A stretch of 64,000 nucleotides of DNA from Phoenix dactylifera (lineage: Eukaryota; Streptophyta; Magnoliopsida; Arecales; Arecaceae), in assembly GCF_009389715.1 (NCBI RefSeq), contig NW_024068211.1:98501-162500 (forward strand). The letters are read 5' to 3'. The notes beneath the pieces were generated by a model. It was not told where the DNA came from. It did no database searches and saw only the letters and a list, made by a program, of their open reading frames with translations. The translations under genes were made by a program, and so were the position numbers. How positions within the stretch are numbered: position 1 is the first letter of the stretch; each line of letters opens with the position of its first letter. Positions 42,533 through 53,751 of this stretch are shown piece after piece.

Positions 42533-45067
42533 ATGGACTTCTGTGAGGATTGTGTTCTCGGAAAGCAGAAGCGTGTTTCATTCAACAAAGAAGGTAAACC
42601 TCGGAAGCAAGAAAAGCTAGATCTCGTGCACACGGACGTGTGGGGGCCTGCACCAGTTTCTTCCATTGGTGGATCTCAGTACTATGTTACTTTTATTGAT
42701 GATGCTACCAGGAAGCTTTGGGTGTTCTTCTTGAAGCACAAGTCAGAGGTATTTGGGGTCTTCAGGAGATGGCAGGTGATGGTAGAACTCGAGACAGGAA
42801 AGAGGTTGAAATGCCTGAGATCGGACAACGGTGGTGAGTATTGTAGCAGGGAGTTTGAGGACTACTGTGCAGATGCTGGGATCGTCAGGCAAAGGACAGT
42901 TTCAGGAACACCACAACAAAATGGAGTTGCTGAAAGGATGAACAGAACAATTAATGAGCGTGCCAGGAGTATGAGGATACATGCTGGATTGCCACAGCAG
43001 TTTTGGGCGGAAGCAGTTAACACTGCTGCCTACTTGATCAACAGAGGGCCATCAAAGAAACTTGAATTTGGGATTCCTGAGGAAGCATGGACAGCGAAGA
43101 AGATTGATTTGGCGCACTTACGAGTATTCGGTTGTACCAGTTATGTCCATGTTGATTCCAGTCAAAGAAGCAAACTAGACGCCAAATCAAAGAAGTGTAT
43201 TTTCGTTGGATACGGAGGTCAACAGTTTGGGTACCGGCTTTGGGATCCCGAACACAAGAAGATCATTCGTAGTAATGATGTGGTATTCAATGAGAAAATG
43301 CAGCAGAGCACTGAATCAGAAACAAAACCTGTTGAGCCGTGTTTTGTGGATCCTGAAGAGGAGTCTACAAATTCTGGTCAGAAGACTCAGTCAGAGCAAG
43401 AACCTGAAGCATTGGCACCCCCTCCACAACTAAGAAGGTCCACTCGTAGTACTCATGGGAAGCCTCCTCAAAGGTATGATGGGACTCTTAGTTATTTGCT
43501 GCTCACAGATAATGGCGAACCTGAATGCTTCACGGAGGCATTGGAGGTTGATACCAGGAAGGAGTGGGAGTTGGCCATGGATGATGAGATGAAGTCATTG
43601 GAGCAGAATCAAACGTGGGATTTGGTGGATCTGCCCAAGGGGAAGAAAGCACTGTCAAACAAATGGGTTTACAGGCTGAAGGAAGAGCAAGGCGGGAAGA
43701 AGCGATACAAGGCCAGGCTGGTTGTAAAAGGATTTCAGCAGAGAGCAGGTATCGACTTCACAGAGATCTTTTCTCCTGTAGTCAAGATGAGTACTATTCG
43801 AGCGGTGCTGAGCATGGTGGCAGTAGAGGATCTTCACTTAGAGCAGCTTGATGTGAAGACGGCCTTTCTCCACGAAGATCTCGATGAGGAGATATATATG
43901 CAGCAGCCGGAGGGATACATTGCAGCTGGCACGGGTGACTTAGTCTGCAAACTAAAGAAAAGCCTCTATGGTTTGAAACAGGCACCCAGACAATGGTATC
44001 TCAAGTTCGATAGTTACATGCTTGAGATAGGATACAGGAGATGTCAGGAGGATCACTGTTGCTACTTCCGGGACTTCGGTACATCTTACATTATCTTGCT
44101 ATTGTATGTTGATGACATGTTAGTTGCAGGAGCTAGCATGCATGAGATTGCAAAATTGAAGCTGAAGCTGTCAAGAAAATTTGCAATGAAGGATCTAGGA
44201 GCAGCAAAACAGATCCTTGGGATGCGGATCAGTAGAGATAGGTCTAAACATATCCTCAGACTATCTCAGGCGGAGTACATCAGCCGAGTACTCAGGAGAT
44301 TCTGCATGGAGGGTGCCAAACCTGTTGGCACACCGCTGGGTGCCCATTTTAAGCTCTCAAAAGGGCAAAGTCCGAAGACGCGGGTGGAGGAGCTCAATAT
44401 GTCAAAAATCCCGTATGCATCGGCAGTGGGGAGCTTGATGTACGCTATGGTGTGTACGAGACCAGACATTGCTCAAGCAGTGGGAGTGGTGAGTCGCTTC
44501 ATGAGCTGCCCAGGCTTGGAGCATTGGCGCGCAGTCAAATGGATACTGAGGTATCTGAAAGGCACTGAGCACATGTCATTGTGCTATGGAGGTTCTGAGA
44601 TCCGGTTACAGGGCTATGTGGACTCAGACATGGCAGGGGACTTGGACGGCAGGAGAAGCACGACAGGGTACTTGTTCACCTTGGGCAGTGGAGCCGTCAG
44701 TTGGATTTCCAGGTTGCAACCAGTTGTTGCATTGTCGACTACGGAGGCAGAGTATGTGGCAGCCACAGAGGCGTGCAAGGAACTAATATGGCTTCAAGGC
44801 TTGATGAAGGAGCTTGGGAAGGAACAGAAGGATTGCATGTTATATTCAGATAGTCAAAGTGCAATTCATCTGGCAAAGAATTCAGCTTTCCATTCAAGGA
44901 CGAAGCATATTGACATACGGTACCACTTCGTGAGGTCATTGCTCGAGCAGGGACTCGTCAAGTTGGAGAAGATTCATACAAGTCAGAATCCTACAGATAT
45001 GTTGACGAAGGTCGTCACGGTGGAGAAGCTGAGGAGTTGTTCAGCTTCTGCTGGTCTTCATGCTTGA
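42533..45067 (+). CDS. pol: Tork-like pol, INT-RT-RNase H, 844 aa
   Basis: This codes for integration and reverse transcription. It starts inside the integrase zinc-binding domain (CEDCVLGKQK at residue 4) because of the TAG upstream. Integrase core: HTDVWGP (about 33), SDNGGEY (about 99), PQQNGVAERMNRT (about 126). A proline-rich linker lies near 290. RT: LSNKWVYRLK (about 374), LDVKTAFLHEDLDEEIYMQ (about 438), [12 protein letters not shown] (about 478), YVDDM (about 525). RNase H: YVDSDMAGD (about 695), LSTTEAEYVAATEA (about 733), SDSQSAIHLAKN (about 766), ending SASAGLHA and stop. All catalytic motifs are intact, so two lesions near 42290 and 42512 are the only visible defects. The first ATG used here is internal to the native polyprotein. 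Confidence 0.92.
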   Translation: MDFCEDCVLGKQKRVSFNKEGKPRKQEKLDLVHTDVWGPAPVSSIGGSQYYVTFIDDATRKLWVFFLKHKSEVFGVFRRWQVMVELETGKRLKCLRSDNGGEYCSREFEDYCADAGIVRQRTVSGTPQQNGVAERMNRTINERARSMRIHAGLPQQFWAEAVNTAAYLINRGPSKKLEFGIPEEAWTAKKIDLAHLRVFGCTSYVHVDSSQRSKLDAKSKKCIFVGYGGQQFGYRLWDPEHKKIIRSNDVVFNEKMQQSTESETKPVEPCFVDPEEESTNSGQKTQSEQEPEALAPPPQLRRSTRSTHGKPPQRYDGTLSYLLLTDNGEPECFTEALEVDTRKEWELAMDDEMKSLEQNQTWDLVDLPKGKKALSNKWVYRLKEEQGGKKRYKARLVVKGFQQRAGIDFTEIFSPVVKMSTIRAVLSMVAVEDLHLEQLDVKTAFLHEDLDEEIYMQQPEGYIAAGTGDLVCKLKKSLYGLKQAPRQWYLKFDSYMLEIGYRRCQEDHCCYFRDFGTSYIILLLYVDDMLVAGASMHEIAKLKLKLSRKFAMKDLGAAKQILGMRISRDRSKHILRLSQAEYISRVLRRFCMEGAKPVGTPLGAHFKLSKGQSPKTRVEELNMSKIPYASAVGSLMYAMVCTRPDIAQAVGVVSRFMSCPGLEHWRAVKWILRYLKGTEHMSLCYGGSEIRLQGYVDSDMAGDLDGRRSTTGYLFTLGSGAVSWISRLQPVVALSTTEAEYVAATEACKELIWLQGLMKELGKEQKDCMLYSDSQSAIHLAKNSAFHSRTKHIDIRYHFVRSLLEQGLVKLEKIHTSQNPTDMLTKVVTVEKLRSCSASAGLHA

Positions 45068-45167
45068 AGACGTTGAGGAGGCATCGTACCTATTTCACTA
45101 GGATGATTTAGTTTCAGTGGGAGCACAGAGGAGAGCCAAGTAACAAGAGGATATACCCAAGGTCTCC

Positions 45168-45178
45168 AAGTGGGAGAT
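45168..45178 (+). other. Polypurine tract of the Tork-like element
   Basis: AAGTGGGAGAT abuts the 3' LTR start TGTTGGGG. Confidence 0.85.
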
Positions 45179-46119
45179 TGTTGGGGTATGTAGAGACCTT
45201 TGGTGATGAAGAGAATTGAAGGAAAATCAATTCTGCATAGTTTTCTGTCTGGCGGACTGTCGGAGTCGACTCGAGCTTCAGTCGAGTCGACTCGGGAACA
45301 GTCGAGTCGACTCGAGGTCTGTCGAGTCGACCCGAGTGGAGAAAGCCGCAAAAACCATGTTTCTGTCTGGACTGTCAGAGTCGACTCGAACTACAGTCGA
45401 GTCGACTCGGAGCATCGTCGAGTCGACTCGAGATACAGTGGAGTCGACTCGAGATCGTGCCAGTTAAACTGGAAGTTGTTCAGACGTGCCAGAGTCGACT
45501 CGGACTTCAGCCGAGTCGACTCGGGCTCGCGAAAAATCGTACGGACGATTTTCTTTTGGCATTTTTGGTGGCGTTTCGACGGCTATGATCATCTGAAGGT
45601 CTTGAGACTATATATAGGACTCATGAGAGCCCTAGGGTAGGGTTATTGGCCGTATATTTGAGAGAGACTCTTGTTTGTGAGGCTAGGGTTCTAGAGAAGA
45701 AGAGGATTGGGATCCTACTTCTTGTGCAAAGGGAATTCTGTGTGAATCTCTTATAGATCGATCGCTTGTGATCGTTCGGGTGTGTGCTATCTCTGTAATC
45801 AGTTCATCCTTATTGAGATTTGGAGCGGTGGAGGACGTAGGCTATTTGTAGCCGAACCTCGTTACATTTTTGTGTTTGCTTTGCTATTTTCTTCCTTCTT
45901 CTTCCTTTGATCTTTGATAATCCGTTGCGGTGCTCAAGTGTTTTATCCTACTGATACCACGGGGTAATTTTTTGCCCTTCGTAGGCGGAGCGAAGAGGTG
46001 ATCCTTGAGTCCGGAGTCGAGGGAGCGAGAGAGTGCTTATCCGTTTGTATCTCTCTTGCTTGTCCGACGTCGGTGGCGGCGCTGGTGTGAGTGGGTTCCG
46101 GTGCGGGGCGCCGACAACA
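45179..46119 (+). repeat. Tork-like 3' LTR, 941 bp
   Basis: Same length and ends as the 5' LTR. Palindrome cluster at about 45263-45529 and TATA at 45609. Confidence 0.97.
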
Positions 46120-46124
46120 CAGGG

Positions 46125-47203
46125 CCCCGCCTGAGTTTTAGGTGCACTACTCAAGTTCACAAGTGTTTTCTACAATTTGTTAGAACCTGATCCATCAAAT
46201 TTTCAGAATGTCACATGTTGTCTAAATTTGTCAAGAATGGTTTGCAAGTAAAGAAAGAGCTATCAATCCCAACTAAACAACTCGGGTACACAGAGGTCCA
46301 ATACAATGGAGTCAAACCAGTCATTACCACATGTCACTAGGTTCAGTCCAACCAACCCTATTCATGCTTATTTTTATTTTTAAACACAAATGACAATTAC
46401 AATAGTCCAACCCCATTAGGCTCTAGTAAGGTCCATCTAGCGAGCTTTCAGCCAATGACTCTCAATCCAGTTGGCTCAAGACATTGGGTGAAACACCCCT
46501 CGGGCTTAATTACTCGAACCAGACTACGCCACGAGGCCAGACTTGTCATCATAAGGATTTTTTTTTTGTGCAAGAAAAGAGATGGTAGACTGAACCATAT
46601 AGATATTTTTATTATATATGTGACTGCATTGTGACTATAGGTCAACCAAGGTCGGATCATAAGGCACCTAAGTAATCTAGTCGGGATATTCAACCTCTAT
46701 TTTTATATGAAAACCAAATCATGAACCTTATGGTACGAACAAGGACACTCATTCTTCTTTTATGGATAAGGCTAACAAAAATGCAGTTAACAAATATGAA
46801 CTCCTGAGGCCTTCCTATTGTCATTAAGTACACGTGTGGGGATCTAATAATAGGTCTCTGAGCAGTCATAGTATGCATGTGTTCCTTGTCTTAATAGTTG
46901 CAAAAACTCTATATGAAAATACATGTGCATTTGCTCAGAAAAAAAAGTAATAGAATAAATCAAATGCAAAAATAAGTTTTTTTTTTTTTATCAGTAAATA
47001 TTGTCCTCCCTCCAACTTAAATATTGCATTGTCCTCAATCCAAGAAAACTATATATGAGAGACAATAGAGAAAATAATAGAGAGAAGAAGAATACCTTGA
47101 GCTGTTGATTTCCAGAAAAGAAGACCTACAAAATAAGAAGAAGACTAAAAATAAAAGAAAAAAAATAATTCTAACTAATATACACATACCTTGGCCGTCA
47201 TGC
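46125..47203 (-). other. Athila 3' untranslated region, right of the Tork insertion
   Basis: Noncoding in all frames beyond about 80 codons. It continues the sequence cut at 40216 and reaches the end of the integrase frame at 47204. Confidence 0.7.
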
Positions 47204-47760
47204 TCAGTCATAAGAAGGCTCCCCCAAGGGAAAAGAGTCCTCTTCATCTGCAAAATTTTCAAGAAAAGATTTTAATCTGTGTCCATTAACCTTAAAAATT
47301 TTGCCATCCTGTGGATTCTCAATTTCAATTGCCCCGTGTGAAAAAACAGTTTTTACAATGAAAGGACCTATCCATCTTGATCGTAATTTTCCAGAAAACA
47401 GATGTAAGCGAGAGTCATAACAAAGAACTTTTTGTGCAGGTTCAAAAGATTTTCTTAGAATTGATTTATCATGCCTAATATTCATTCGTTCTTTACAGAG
47501 TCTAGCATTGTCATACGCATCCGACGAATTTCATTCAATTCACTTAATTGTAATTTTCTAGCGAAACCAGCATCTGACAGTTCAAAGTTTAATTTTCTAA
47601 TGGCCCAATACGATTTATGCTCTATTTCAACAGGTAGATGACATGCTTTTTCATAGACTAGCCGATACGGGGACATACCAAGAATAGTTTTATAAGCAGT
47701 ACGGTAAGCCCATAATGCGTCAGAAAGTTTTAAAGACCAGTCTTTGCGTGATGGATTCAC
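47204..47760 (-). pseudogene. Athila integrase C-terminal part, in two overlapping frames
   Basis: First piece (47760-47482): [37 protein letters not shown] and [14 protein letters not shown]. It ends KNE and TGA, where the family goes on in the next frame as MNIRHDKS (47485-47204): FSGKLRSRWIGPFIV (the GPF/Y-type module) and VNGHRLKSF. Two frameshifts, near 47480 and 47845, separate these pieces from each other and from the main frame. No chromodomain follows, fitting Athila. Confidence 0.85.
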
Positions 47761-47801
47761 CGTTTTCTCTAAAATTCGTTTAATCTCCCGATTGGCTAAC
47801 T

Positions 47802-50800
47802 CTACTTGGCCACTAGTCTGTGGGTGATAAGGAGTTGCAATTCTATGGGGATACCGTACTTTCGTAATAGGATCTCAAAAGGCTTATTACAAAAATGTTT
47901 TCCCCCATCACTAATTATAACCTTGGGCATCCCAAACCTAGAAAATATGTTTTCTTTGAGAAATTTTAAAACTGGTTTGTGGTCATTTGTTCGACAAGAC
48001 ACAGCTTCTACCCATTTGGACACATACTCAACACCAACCAAAATGTACTCATATCCAAAAGATGGTGGGAATGGGCCCATAAAATCGATGCCCCACATGT
48101 CAAAAATTTCCATAGCAGTAATGGGCTGAAGAGGCATCATTTGCCTACGAGTTAGACTTCCAACACGTTGACATGGGTCACATATCCTACAGAACTCGTG
48201 GGCATCTTTAAATAGTGTAGGCCAATAAAAACCACATTGTAACACCTTAGCTGCCGTTTTCTTAGATGCAAAGTGTCCTCCGCAAGCACTGGCATGACAA
48301 AGAGAGAGTACACTTTGTATCTCATGATCCGGTATGCATCTTCTAAAGATTTGATCATTGCAATACTTGAACAAATAGGGGGCATCATAATAATAACTCC
48401 TTACTTCACGCAAGAAATTATTCTTATCATTCGATCCCCAATGCTCCGGCATCCGGTTCGTGACAAGAAAGTTTACAATATCAGCATACCATGGCATAGT
48501 AGAAAGTGCAAACAATTGCTCTTCAGGGAACGAGTCCTTGATGGGCAACTGTGGCACCAAATTATGAATAACTAGCCGTGATAAATGGTCAGCAACCACA
48601 TTCTCTACTCCCTTTTTATCTTTGATAGTGATGTCAAATTCTTGGAGTAGAAGTATCCATTGTATTAAGCATGGTTTGGCCTCTTTCTTATCTAGTAAAT
48701 ATTTTAGCGCTGTATGATCTGTAAAGATAACAATAGGAGCCCCAAGGATATAAGAGCGAAATTTGTCTAATGCAAATACTACTGCAAGCAATTCCTTCTT
48801 GGTGGTGGTGTAATTCATTTGAGCATCGTTTAAAGTTTTGCTTGCATAGTAAATGACATATGGCTTATTATTCTTGCGTTGTCCCAGGACAGCTCCTATC
48901 GCATAGTCACTAGCATCGCACATGATCTCAAAAGGTAATGACCAATCAGGTGGTCGTACGATGGGTGCAGTGCTAAGCATAGACTTCAACTTTTCGAATG
49001 CCTCTTGACAGGTTTCAGTCCAATTAAACGGTGTATCAAGGGATAGGAGGTTACATAATGGTCGAGCTATGACACTAAAGTCCTTGATGAACCTCCTATA
49101 AAATCCTGCGTGACCCAAAAATGATCTAACATCTCTAACCGTCTTCGGTGCAGGTAGCTTGGCGATTAGGTCAATCTTAGCTCTATCAACTTCCATACCC
49201 TTCGATGAAACAATATGTCCTAGGACAATTCCCTTTGGCACCATGAAGTGGCATTTCTTCCAATTCAGTATCAGATTCTTTTCCATGCATCGAGCTAAGA
49301 CTGCTTGTAAATGTGATAGGCAATCATAAATAGAGTCGCCAAAAATAGAGAATTTATCCATAAACACTTCTAAAAATTTCTCGTTCATATCTTCAAAAAT
49401 GCTGAGCATGCATCTTTGGAATGTCGCAGGTGCATTACACAACCCGAATGGCATCCGACGGAAAGTGAATGTGCCAAAAGGACAAGTGAAGATAGTCTTC
49501 TCTTGATCCTCAGGTGAAATTTCGATTTGGTAGTATCCGGAATAGCCATCGAGAAAACAATAGAATTTGTGTCCTGTAACTCTTTCCAAAACTTGGTCTA
49601 GGAAGGGTAGGGAAAAGTGATCCTTCCTAGTGACCAAATTTAATTTTCGGTAGTCAACACACATGCGCCAACTCGTCGGAACACGAGTTGGAACTAGTTC
49701 ACCCTGCTTATTTTTGACTACCGTCAGACCAGACTTCTTAGGAACGACTTGAGTAGGACTTACCCATTTACTGTCGGAAATTGGGTAAATAATACCCACG
49801 TCAAGCAACTTGAGGACTTTTGCTTTAACCACATCTCTCATCGTAGGATTCAACCTGCGTTGCATTTGCCTTGTGGTTTTGGCATTGTCCTCCAAATATA
49901 TCCGGTGCGTGCAAATTAAAGGGCTAATCCCCTTCAAGTCGGCAATAGACCATCCTAAAGCTCCCTTATAATTCTTTAGAACACCAAGTAATTTTCTTTC
50001 TTGGGCATGATCCAGATCAGATGAGATGATTATAGGAAATGTGTCCTCGGGTCCAAGAAAGGCATACTTGAGTTCCTTCGGTAAAGGTTTCAACTCGAGC
50101 TTAGGTGTTTGTTCATGGGATGGTACTATCTTTGCTTTTTGAGGTGGCAACTGTTCAAATTCCTCTATTCTCGGTCTCCACCCATTGACCATCATGACAT
50201 CCGAGTTATCTAAAATAGGTGGGACCATATCATCAGCAGTACCTTCAGAACACCAATCTATCAAACCATTGTCGGCCGATTCAGTAAATGTTTCTTTTAA
50301 CAAATATTTTTCCGCAATGGTTTCAACCCATTCAACTTCTTTACTTTCTTCATGATCACTGGGTTGTTTACCTATACTAAAGATGTTCAGTTCCAAGGTC
50401 ATATTGCTAAAAGAAAGCTTCATGACACCATTCCTACAATTGATCAATGCATTAGAAGTTGCAAGGAATGGACGTCCTAAGATGACCGGAATCTGAGATG
50501 GTGAATTGGAAGCCGGATGTGTGTCCAGTACGATAAAGTCAATAGAAAAATAGAACTTGTCTACTTGGACCAACACATCTTCGATAATCCATCTAGGAAC
50601 CTTCACTGACCTGTCAGCTAATTGTAAGGTGACAGTTGTTGGCTTCAACTCACCCAAACCGAGTTGCTCATATACCGTATATGGCAATAAGTTCACACTC
50701 ACTCCTAAATCTAGCAATGCTCGCTCAATCCTAAAATTGCCAATGATGCACGAGATAGTTGGGCAACCTGGATCCTTATATTTAGGAAGAATGTTATGCT

Positions 50801-51344
50801 GTAAAATTGCACTCACATTTTCAGCCAGAAATGCCTTCTTCTTGACATTTAAACGACGCTTGACAGTGCACAAATCTTTTAAAAATTTTGCATAGGAAGG
50901 CACTTGTTTGATTGCATCAAGAAGAGGTACATTGATTTTTACTTGCTTAAAAAGCTCAAGAATTTCAGAGTTTGGTTCAAGCTTTTGCAAGGGCTTTAAT
51001 CTTTGTGGAAATGGTGCGAAAAAAGGACATTCAATTTTTTCAGTAGATGTTGGTGCTTCAGTTTCTTCGTTATCCTTTTCTTTTGTCTCGGAAGGGTCAG
51101 AATCAGGTATGACTTGTGTTTGTTCTGGGACTGGTCGGTCAATAATCTTTCCACTTCGCAAAGTTATTATACTCTTCACTTGTTCTTTATGCGAAGTTGA
51201 AGATGATGCAATGCTACCGCCATAGACTTGAGGATTAGGTTGTGGTTGAGCTGGTAGCTTACCTTTCTCTTGAGCACTTAAAGCAGTGGTCAGCGTTGTC
51301 AGTTGATTTCTTAATTCATCATTGATTTTAGCTTGACCTTGCAT
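47802..51344 (-). CDS. pol: Athila polyprotein, Gag tail-PR-RT-RH-INT core, 1180 aa
   Basis: Minus-strand gypsy polyprotein. The frame starts [14 protein letters not shown], the expected continuation of Gag, because one T is missing upstream. Protease-like [20 protein letters not shown] lies near residue 213. RT motifs: [13 protein letters not shown] (about 525), YRKLN (about 567), [11 protein letters not shown] (about 595), [18 protein letters not shown] (about 626), and FMDKFSIFG (about 660), where the usual FMDD has Lys for the second catalytic Asp. RNase [16 protein letters not shown] (about 810), [26 protein letters not shown]. Integrase: zinc-binding [18 protein letters not shown] and CDPCQR (about 1030-1065), core [13 protein letters not shown] (about 1084) and [10 protein letters not shown] (about 1145). 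It ends abnormally at 47802 after a one-base loss in a C-run near 47847. A dead copy, but family assignment is secure. Confidence 0.9.
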   Translation of the reverse strand: MQGQAKINDELRNQLTTLTTALSAQEKGKLPAQPQPNPQVYGGSIASSSTSHKEQVKSIITLRSGKIIDRPVPEQTQVIPDSDPSETKEKDNEETEAPTSTEKIECPFFAPFPQRLKPLQKLEPNSEILELFKQVKINVPLLDAIKQVPSYAKFLKDLCTVKRRLNVKKKAFLAENVSAILQHNILPKYKDPGCPTISCIIGNFRIERALLDLGVSVNLLPYTVYEQLGLGELKPTTVTLQLADRSVKVPRWIIEDVLVQVDKFYFSIDFIVLDTHPASNSPSQIPVILGRPFLATSNALINCRNGVMKLSFSNMTLELNIFSIGKQPSDHEESKEVEWVETIAEKYLLKETFTESADNGLIDWCSEGTADDMVPPILDNSDVMMVNGWRPRIEEFEQLPPQKAKIVPSHEQTPKLELKPLPKELKYAFLGPEDTFPIIISSDLDHAQERKLLGVLKNYKGALGWSIADLKGISPLICTHRIYLEDNAKTTRQMQRRLNPTMRDVVKAKVLKLLDVGIIYPISDSKWVSPTQVVPKKSGLTVVKNKQGELVPTRVPTSWRMCVDYRKLNLVTRKDHFSLPFLDQVLERVTGHKFYCFLDGYSGYYQIEISPEDQEKTIFTCPFGTFTFRRMPFGLCNAPATFQRCMLSIFEDMNEKFLEVFMDKFSIFGDSIYDCLSHLQAVLARCMEKNLILNWKKCHFMVPKGIVLGHIVSSKGMEVDRAKIDLIAKLPAPKTVRDVRSFLGHAGFYRRFIKDFSVIARPLCNLLSLDTPFNWTETCQEAFEKLKSMLSTAPIVRPPDWSLPFEIMCDASDYAIGAVLGQRKNNKPYVIYYASKTLNDAQMNYTTTKKELLAVVFALDKFRSYILGAPIVIFTDHTALKYLLDKKEAKPCLIQWILLLQEFDITIKDKKGVENVVADHLSRLVIHNLVPQLPIKDSFPEEQLFALSTMPWYADIVNFLVTNRMPEHWGSNDKNNFLREVRSYYYDAPYLFKYCNDQIFRRCIPDHEIQSVLSLCHASACGGHFASKKTAAKVLQCGFYWPTLFKDAHEFCRICDPCQRVGSLTRRQMMPLQPITAMEIFDMWGIDFMGPFPPSFGYEYILVGVEYVSKWVEAVSCRTNDHKPVLKFLKENIFSRFGMPKVIISDGGKHFCNKPFEILLRKYGIPIELQLLITHRLVAK

Positions 51345-52573
51345 GAAGATTGCAAAGTTTCTTCGAGACTGGATTTTTGAGGGGGTGCATGTGCATAATG
51401 AGGTTGCAGAGGTGGAGTTGGGTTATATACTTGTTGAGGTTGGTCATTCCTCCACCTAAAATTTAGAGGGTTCTTCCATCCAGGGTTGTAAGTACCCGAA
51501 AAAGGATTATTGAAAGATTTTTGATAGGTATTCATAACATTGGCCTGATCGTGCAAGACTTCCTTGAATGCAGGTATTGTGGGGCAATCAGTGGTGAGAT
51601 GGCCAGGCATCTCACAAATCCTACAACACTCGTTGTTATGTTCTACGGTCTTGACGGTTTCAATCCTTCTAAGTTCAATTTCCTTTACCTTCCTAGTAAG
51701 GGCTGCCATTTTAGCCTGAATATCATCCTGAGTACTAAGGTTGTAAAGGCCCCCGTGTCCAACGCTAGTAGGCTTAGGTAAGGGTTTATTCACTCTATCC
51801 CCTGTATCCCATAATTGTGCAGTCTCTGCGAGAGAATCTAAATAGTCCCATGCCTCATCAGGTTGCTTTTCCAAAAATAGACCATTGCACATAGTCTCTA
51901 TAAATTGTTTTAACTGTGGAGACAACCCTTCGTAAAAGAAACTAATGGTTCTCCATGTTTCAAACCCATGATGAGGACAAGAGAGAAGCAAATCTTTAAA
52001 TCTCTCCCAGCATTCATAAAATGTTTCATGGTCTTTTTGTTGGAAATTACTAATATGCCTTTTCAAAAAGTTAGTCCTCTGTGCAGGAAAGAATTTTTTC
52101 AGGAATTCTCTTTGCATATCATGCCATGTTCCTAACGATCTAGGTCTCAAGGAGTTCAGCCATGTTTTGGCTTTATCCTTTAAGGAAAAAGGAAACAAGG
52201 TCAATTTAAGGACGTCTTCCGATACATTTGGCACTCTAAATGTGATGCTAATTTCCTCAAAATCCTTAAGGGGAAGATAAGGGTTCTCGGATTCCATTCC
52301 ATGATACTTGGGCAGCAATTGAATTACTCCAGGTTTGATTTCAAAGTGTCCTACATTTTCAGGAATAATCATGCATGAAGGTTGACTAGTCCTAGTGGGA
52401 TGTAAGTATTGTCGAAGTATCATAACTGGGGGTCTACCTTCATCACCATGGTGACTTCCTACATCATCAGGAAAATTTGCCATCTCACAAGGTGTGAGAT
52501 ACTGCGAAGGAATTTCAAGGATGTGTCCTAAGGGATGATCTAAAATTGTACGACTTAATCCGACCGGTGTCAT
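51311..52573 (-). CDS. gag: Athila Gag, 420 aa, frame lost at C-terminus
   Basis: Gypsy Gag. The retrotransposon Gag domain shows [55 protein letters not shown] and [19 protein letters not shown], followed by [18 protein letters not shown], all hallmark phrases of Athila/Tat Gag. A CCHC knuckle [14 protein letters not shown] lies near residue 321. From about residue 405 the reading slips (one T missing near 51347) and the frame stops at 51311; the correct continuation is the frame starting at 51344. The start ATG at 52573 is the first in frame after the long leader. It overlaps the next frame by 34 bases. Confidence 0.9.
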   Translation of the reverse strand: MTPVGLSRTILDHPLGHILEIPSQYLTPCEMANFPDDVGSHHGDEGRPPVMILRQYLHPTRTSQPSCMIIPENVGHFEIKPGVIQLLPKYHGMESENPYLPLKDFEEISITFRVPNVSEDVLKLTLFPFSLKDKAKTWLNSLRPRSLGTWHDMQREFLKKFFPAQRTNFLKRHISNFQQKDHETFYECWERFKDLLLSCPHHGFETWRTISFFYEGLSPQLKQFIETMCNGLFLEKQPDEAWDYLDSLAETAQLWDTGDRVNKPLPKPTSVGHGGLYNLSTQDDIQAKMAALTRKVKEIELRRIETVKTVEHNNECCRICEMPGHLTTDCPTIPAFKEVLHDQANVMNTYQKSFNNPFSGTYNPGWKNPLNFRWRNDQPQQVYNPTPPLQPHYAHAPPQKSSLEETLQSSCKVKLKSMMN

Positions 52574-53730
52574 CCCTATTCCAACCTAGCATACAAAATT
52601 TAATTTTTATTTTTTTATTTTTTTTAAAAAATAAATATAAATATAAGTACCAACTAAAGATACCCTAAAACTACACCCTAAAACAAAAATCTATTCAAAA
52701 TCAAACATGCAACTAAACATTACACTTCAATTTCTAATGTTTTTCTTAAATTTCTAGACAGCTCTTAACTGGTTTGAAGAGGGCACCTAAGCCTCCAATC
52801 CGGTCTAATGAACCGAGTTGACCAGGTAAGCTCCCAGGTAAGTGGAGGGGTCACGATGCGTTCGCAAAGGTCCCACTTAAAACCCACTTGCCTCGAACAG
52901 ATGAACTGTCTCCCTTATAGGGACAAAGCTTGCCTAGACATCAACTAAGCCACAGAGCGAAATTGGTGCAACTTTCGGTGGTCTTCATCCTATTGAGCTC
53001 GAATGTCCTTAGGGGCCAATGTCTAGTTGATTTTAGTTAAGCTTAGGATATTTATGCAATGGGGTGATTTTTGGGCTAAGGACGAGTGATGAAATCCCGA
53101 CCTTATCTTTTTAAATGGGTTCAACTCTTAGAATATTTTATGCTGATGCCTTATACTATATGCAACAATCAAGAGATTTTTTTTTTTAATGTTTTATGAC
53201 ATGACATTAAATTTCATTGAATAAGTGATCAAGCAAATTATTTATTTTTTTTTACATTTTATGAGTTGAAGTTTGAAATTTGAATTCTGAAATTTGAAAT
53301 TTGAAATTTTAAGTTTTTCATTTTTTTTAATTTTTTGAATAATCACCCTCGATCTTTTCTTAAAGTTTTTTTCTTAAATTTTCAATTAGCAACAAGGGTT
53401 AATGAGATATGATAACAATAAAATTCTGATTCTAAAACAATTAAATGCAGAAAATTTAAAACAGAAAGCAGCAAGGTTTCGTATTAATCGAATGGTCTTA
53501 AAAGTCTCAGAATATCAATCAGACCGTTCGGATGAAAGAAACACAGGTCCTGCACCTAACGACCAAATTTGAGTTCAATCAGACGGTTAATTACTTTGAT
53601 ATCAGAGTTTGATGCAGACTGTGCAGGGAATAAAAAAAATAGCAGTAAAGAATATATTTTTTTTGAAAGGAAAAGACTAACTACTAAAGTACTAATTAAT
53701 CTAAAATTATACTAATAAATCAGCCGTTCT
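52574..53730 (-). other. Athila 5' leader, noncoding
   Basis: About 1.15 kb between primer site and gag, AT-rich with T-runs, no coding signal. A long leader is typical for Athila. Confidence 0.75.
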
Positions 53731-53745
53731 CCGGCAACGGCACCA
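53731..53745 (-). other. Primer binding site, tRNA-Asp-like (Athila)
   Basis: TGGTGCCGTTGCCGG on the minus strand, six bases from the LTR. The usual Athila site, complementary to tRNA-Asp, is TGGCGCCGTTGCCGG, so one mismatch. Confidence 0.85.
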
Positions 53746-53751
53746 AAAACT

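Larger units (their letters stand above)
40222..46119 (+). mobile_element. Tork-like Ty1-copia retrotransposon, complete, 5898 bp
   Basis: Two LTRs of exactly 941 bp, duplication CAGGG, tRNA-iMet primer site, gag, pol and a polypurine tract. I count 12 differences between the LTRs (11 transitions), about 1.3%. At the commonly used grass rate of 1.3e-8 per site per year, that suggests around half a million years. Gag and pol resemble Tnt1/Tto1-type elements (Tork lineage). A frameshift and one nonsense codon interrupt the polyprotein. Confidence 0.95.
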
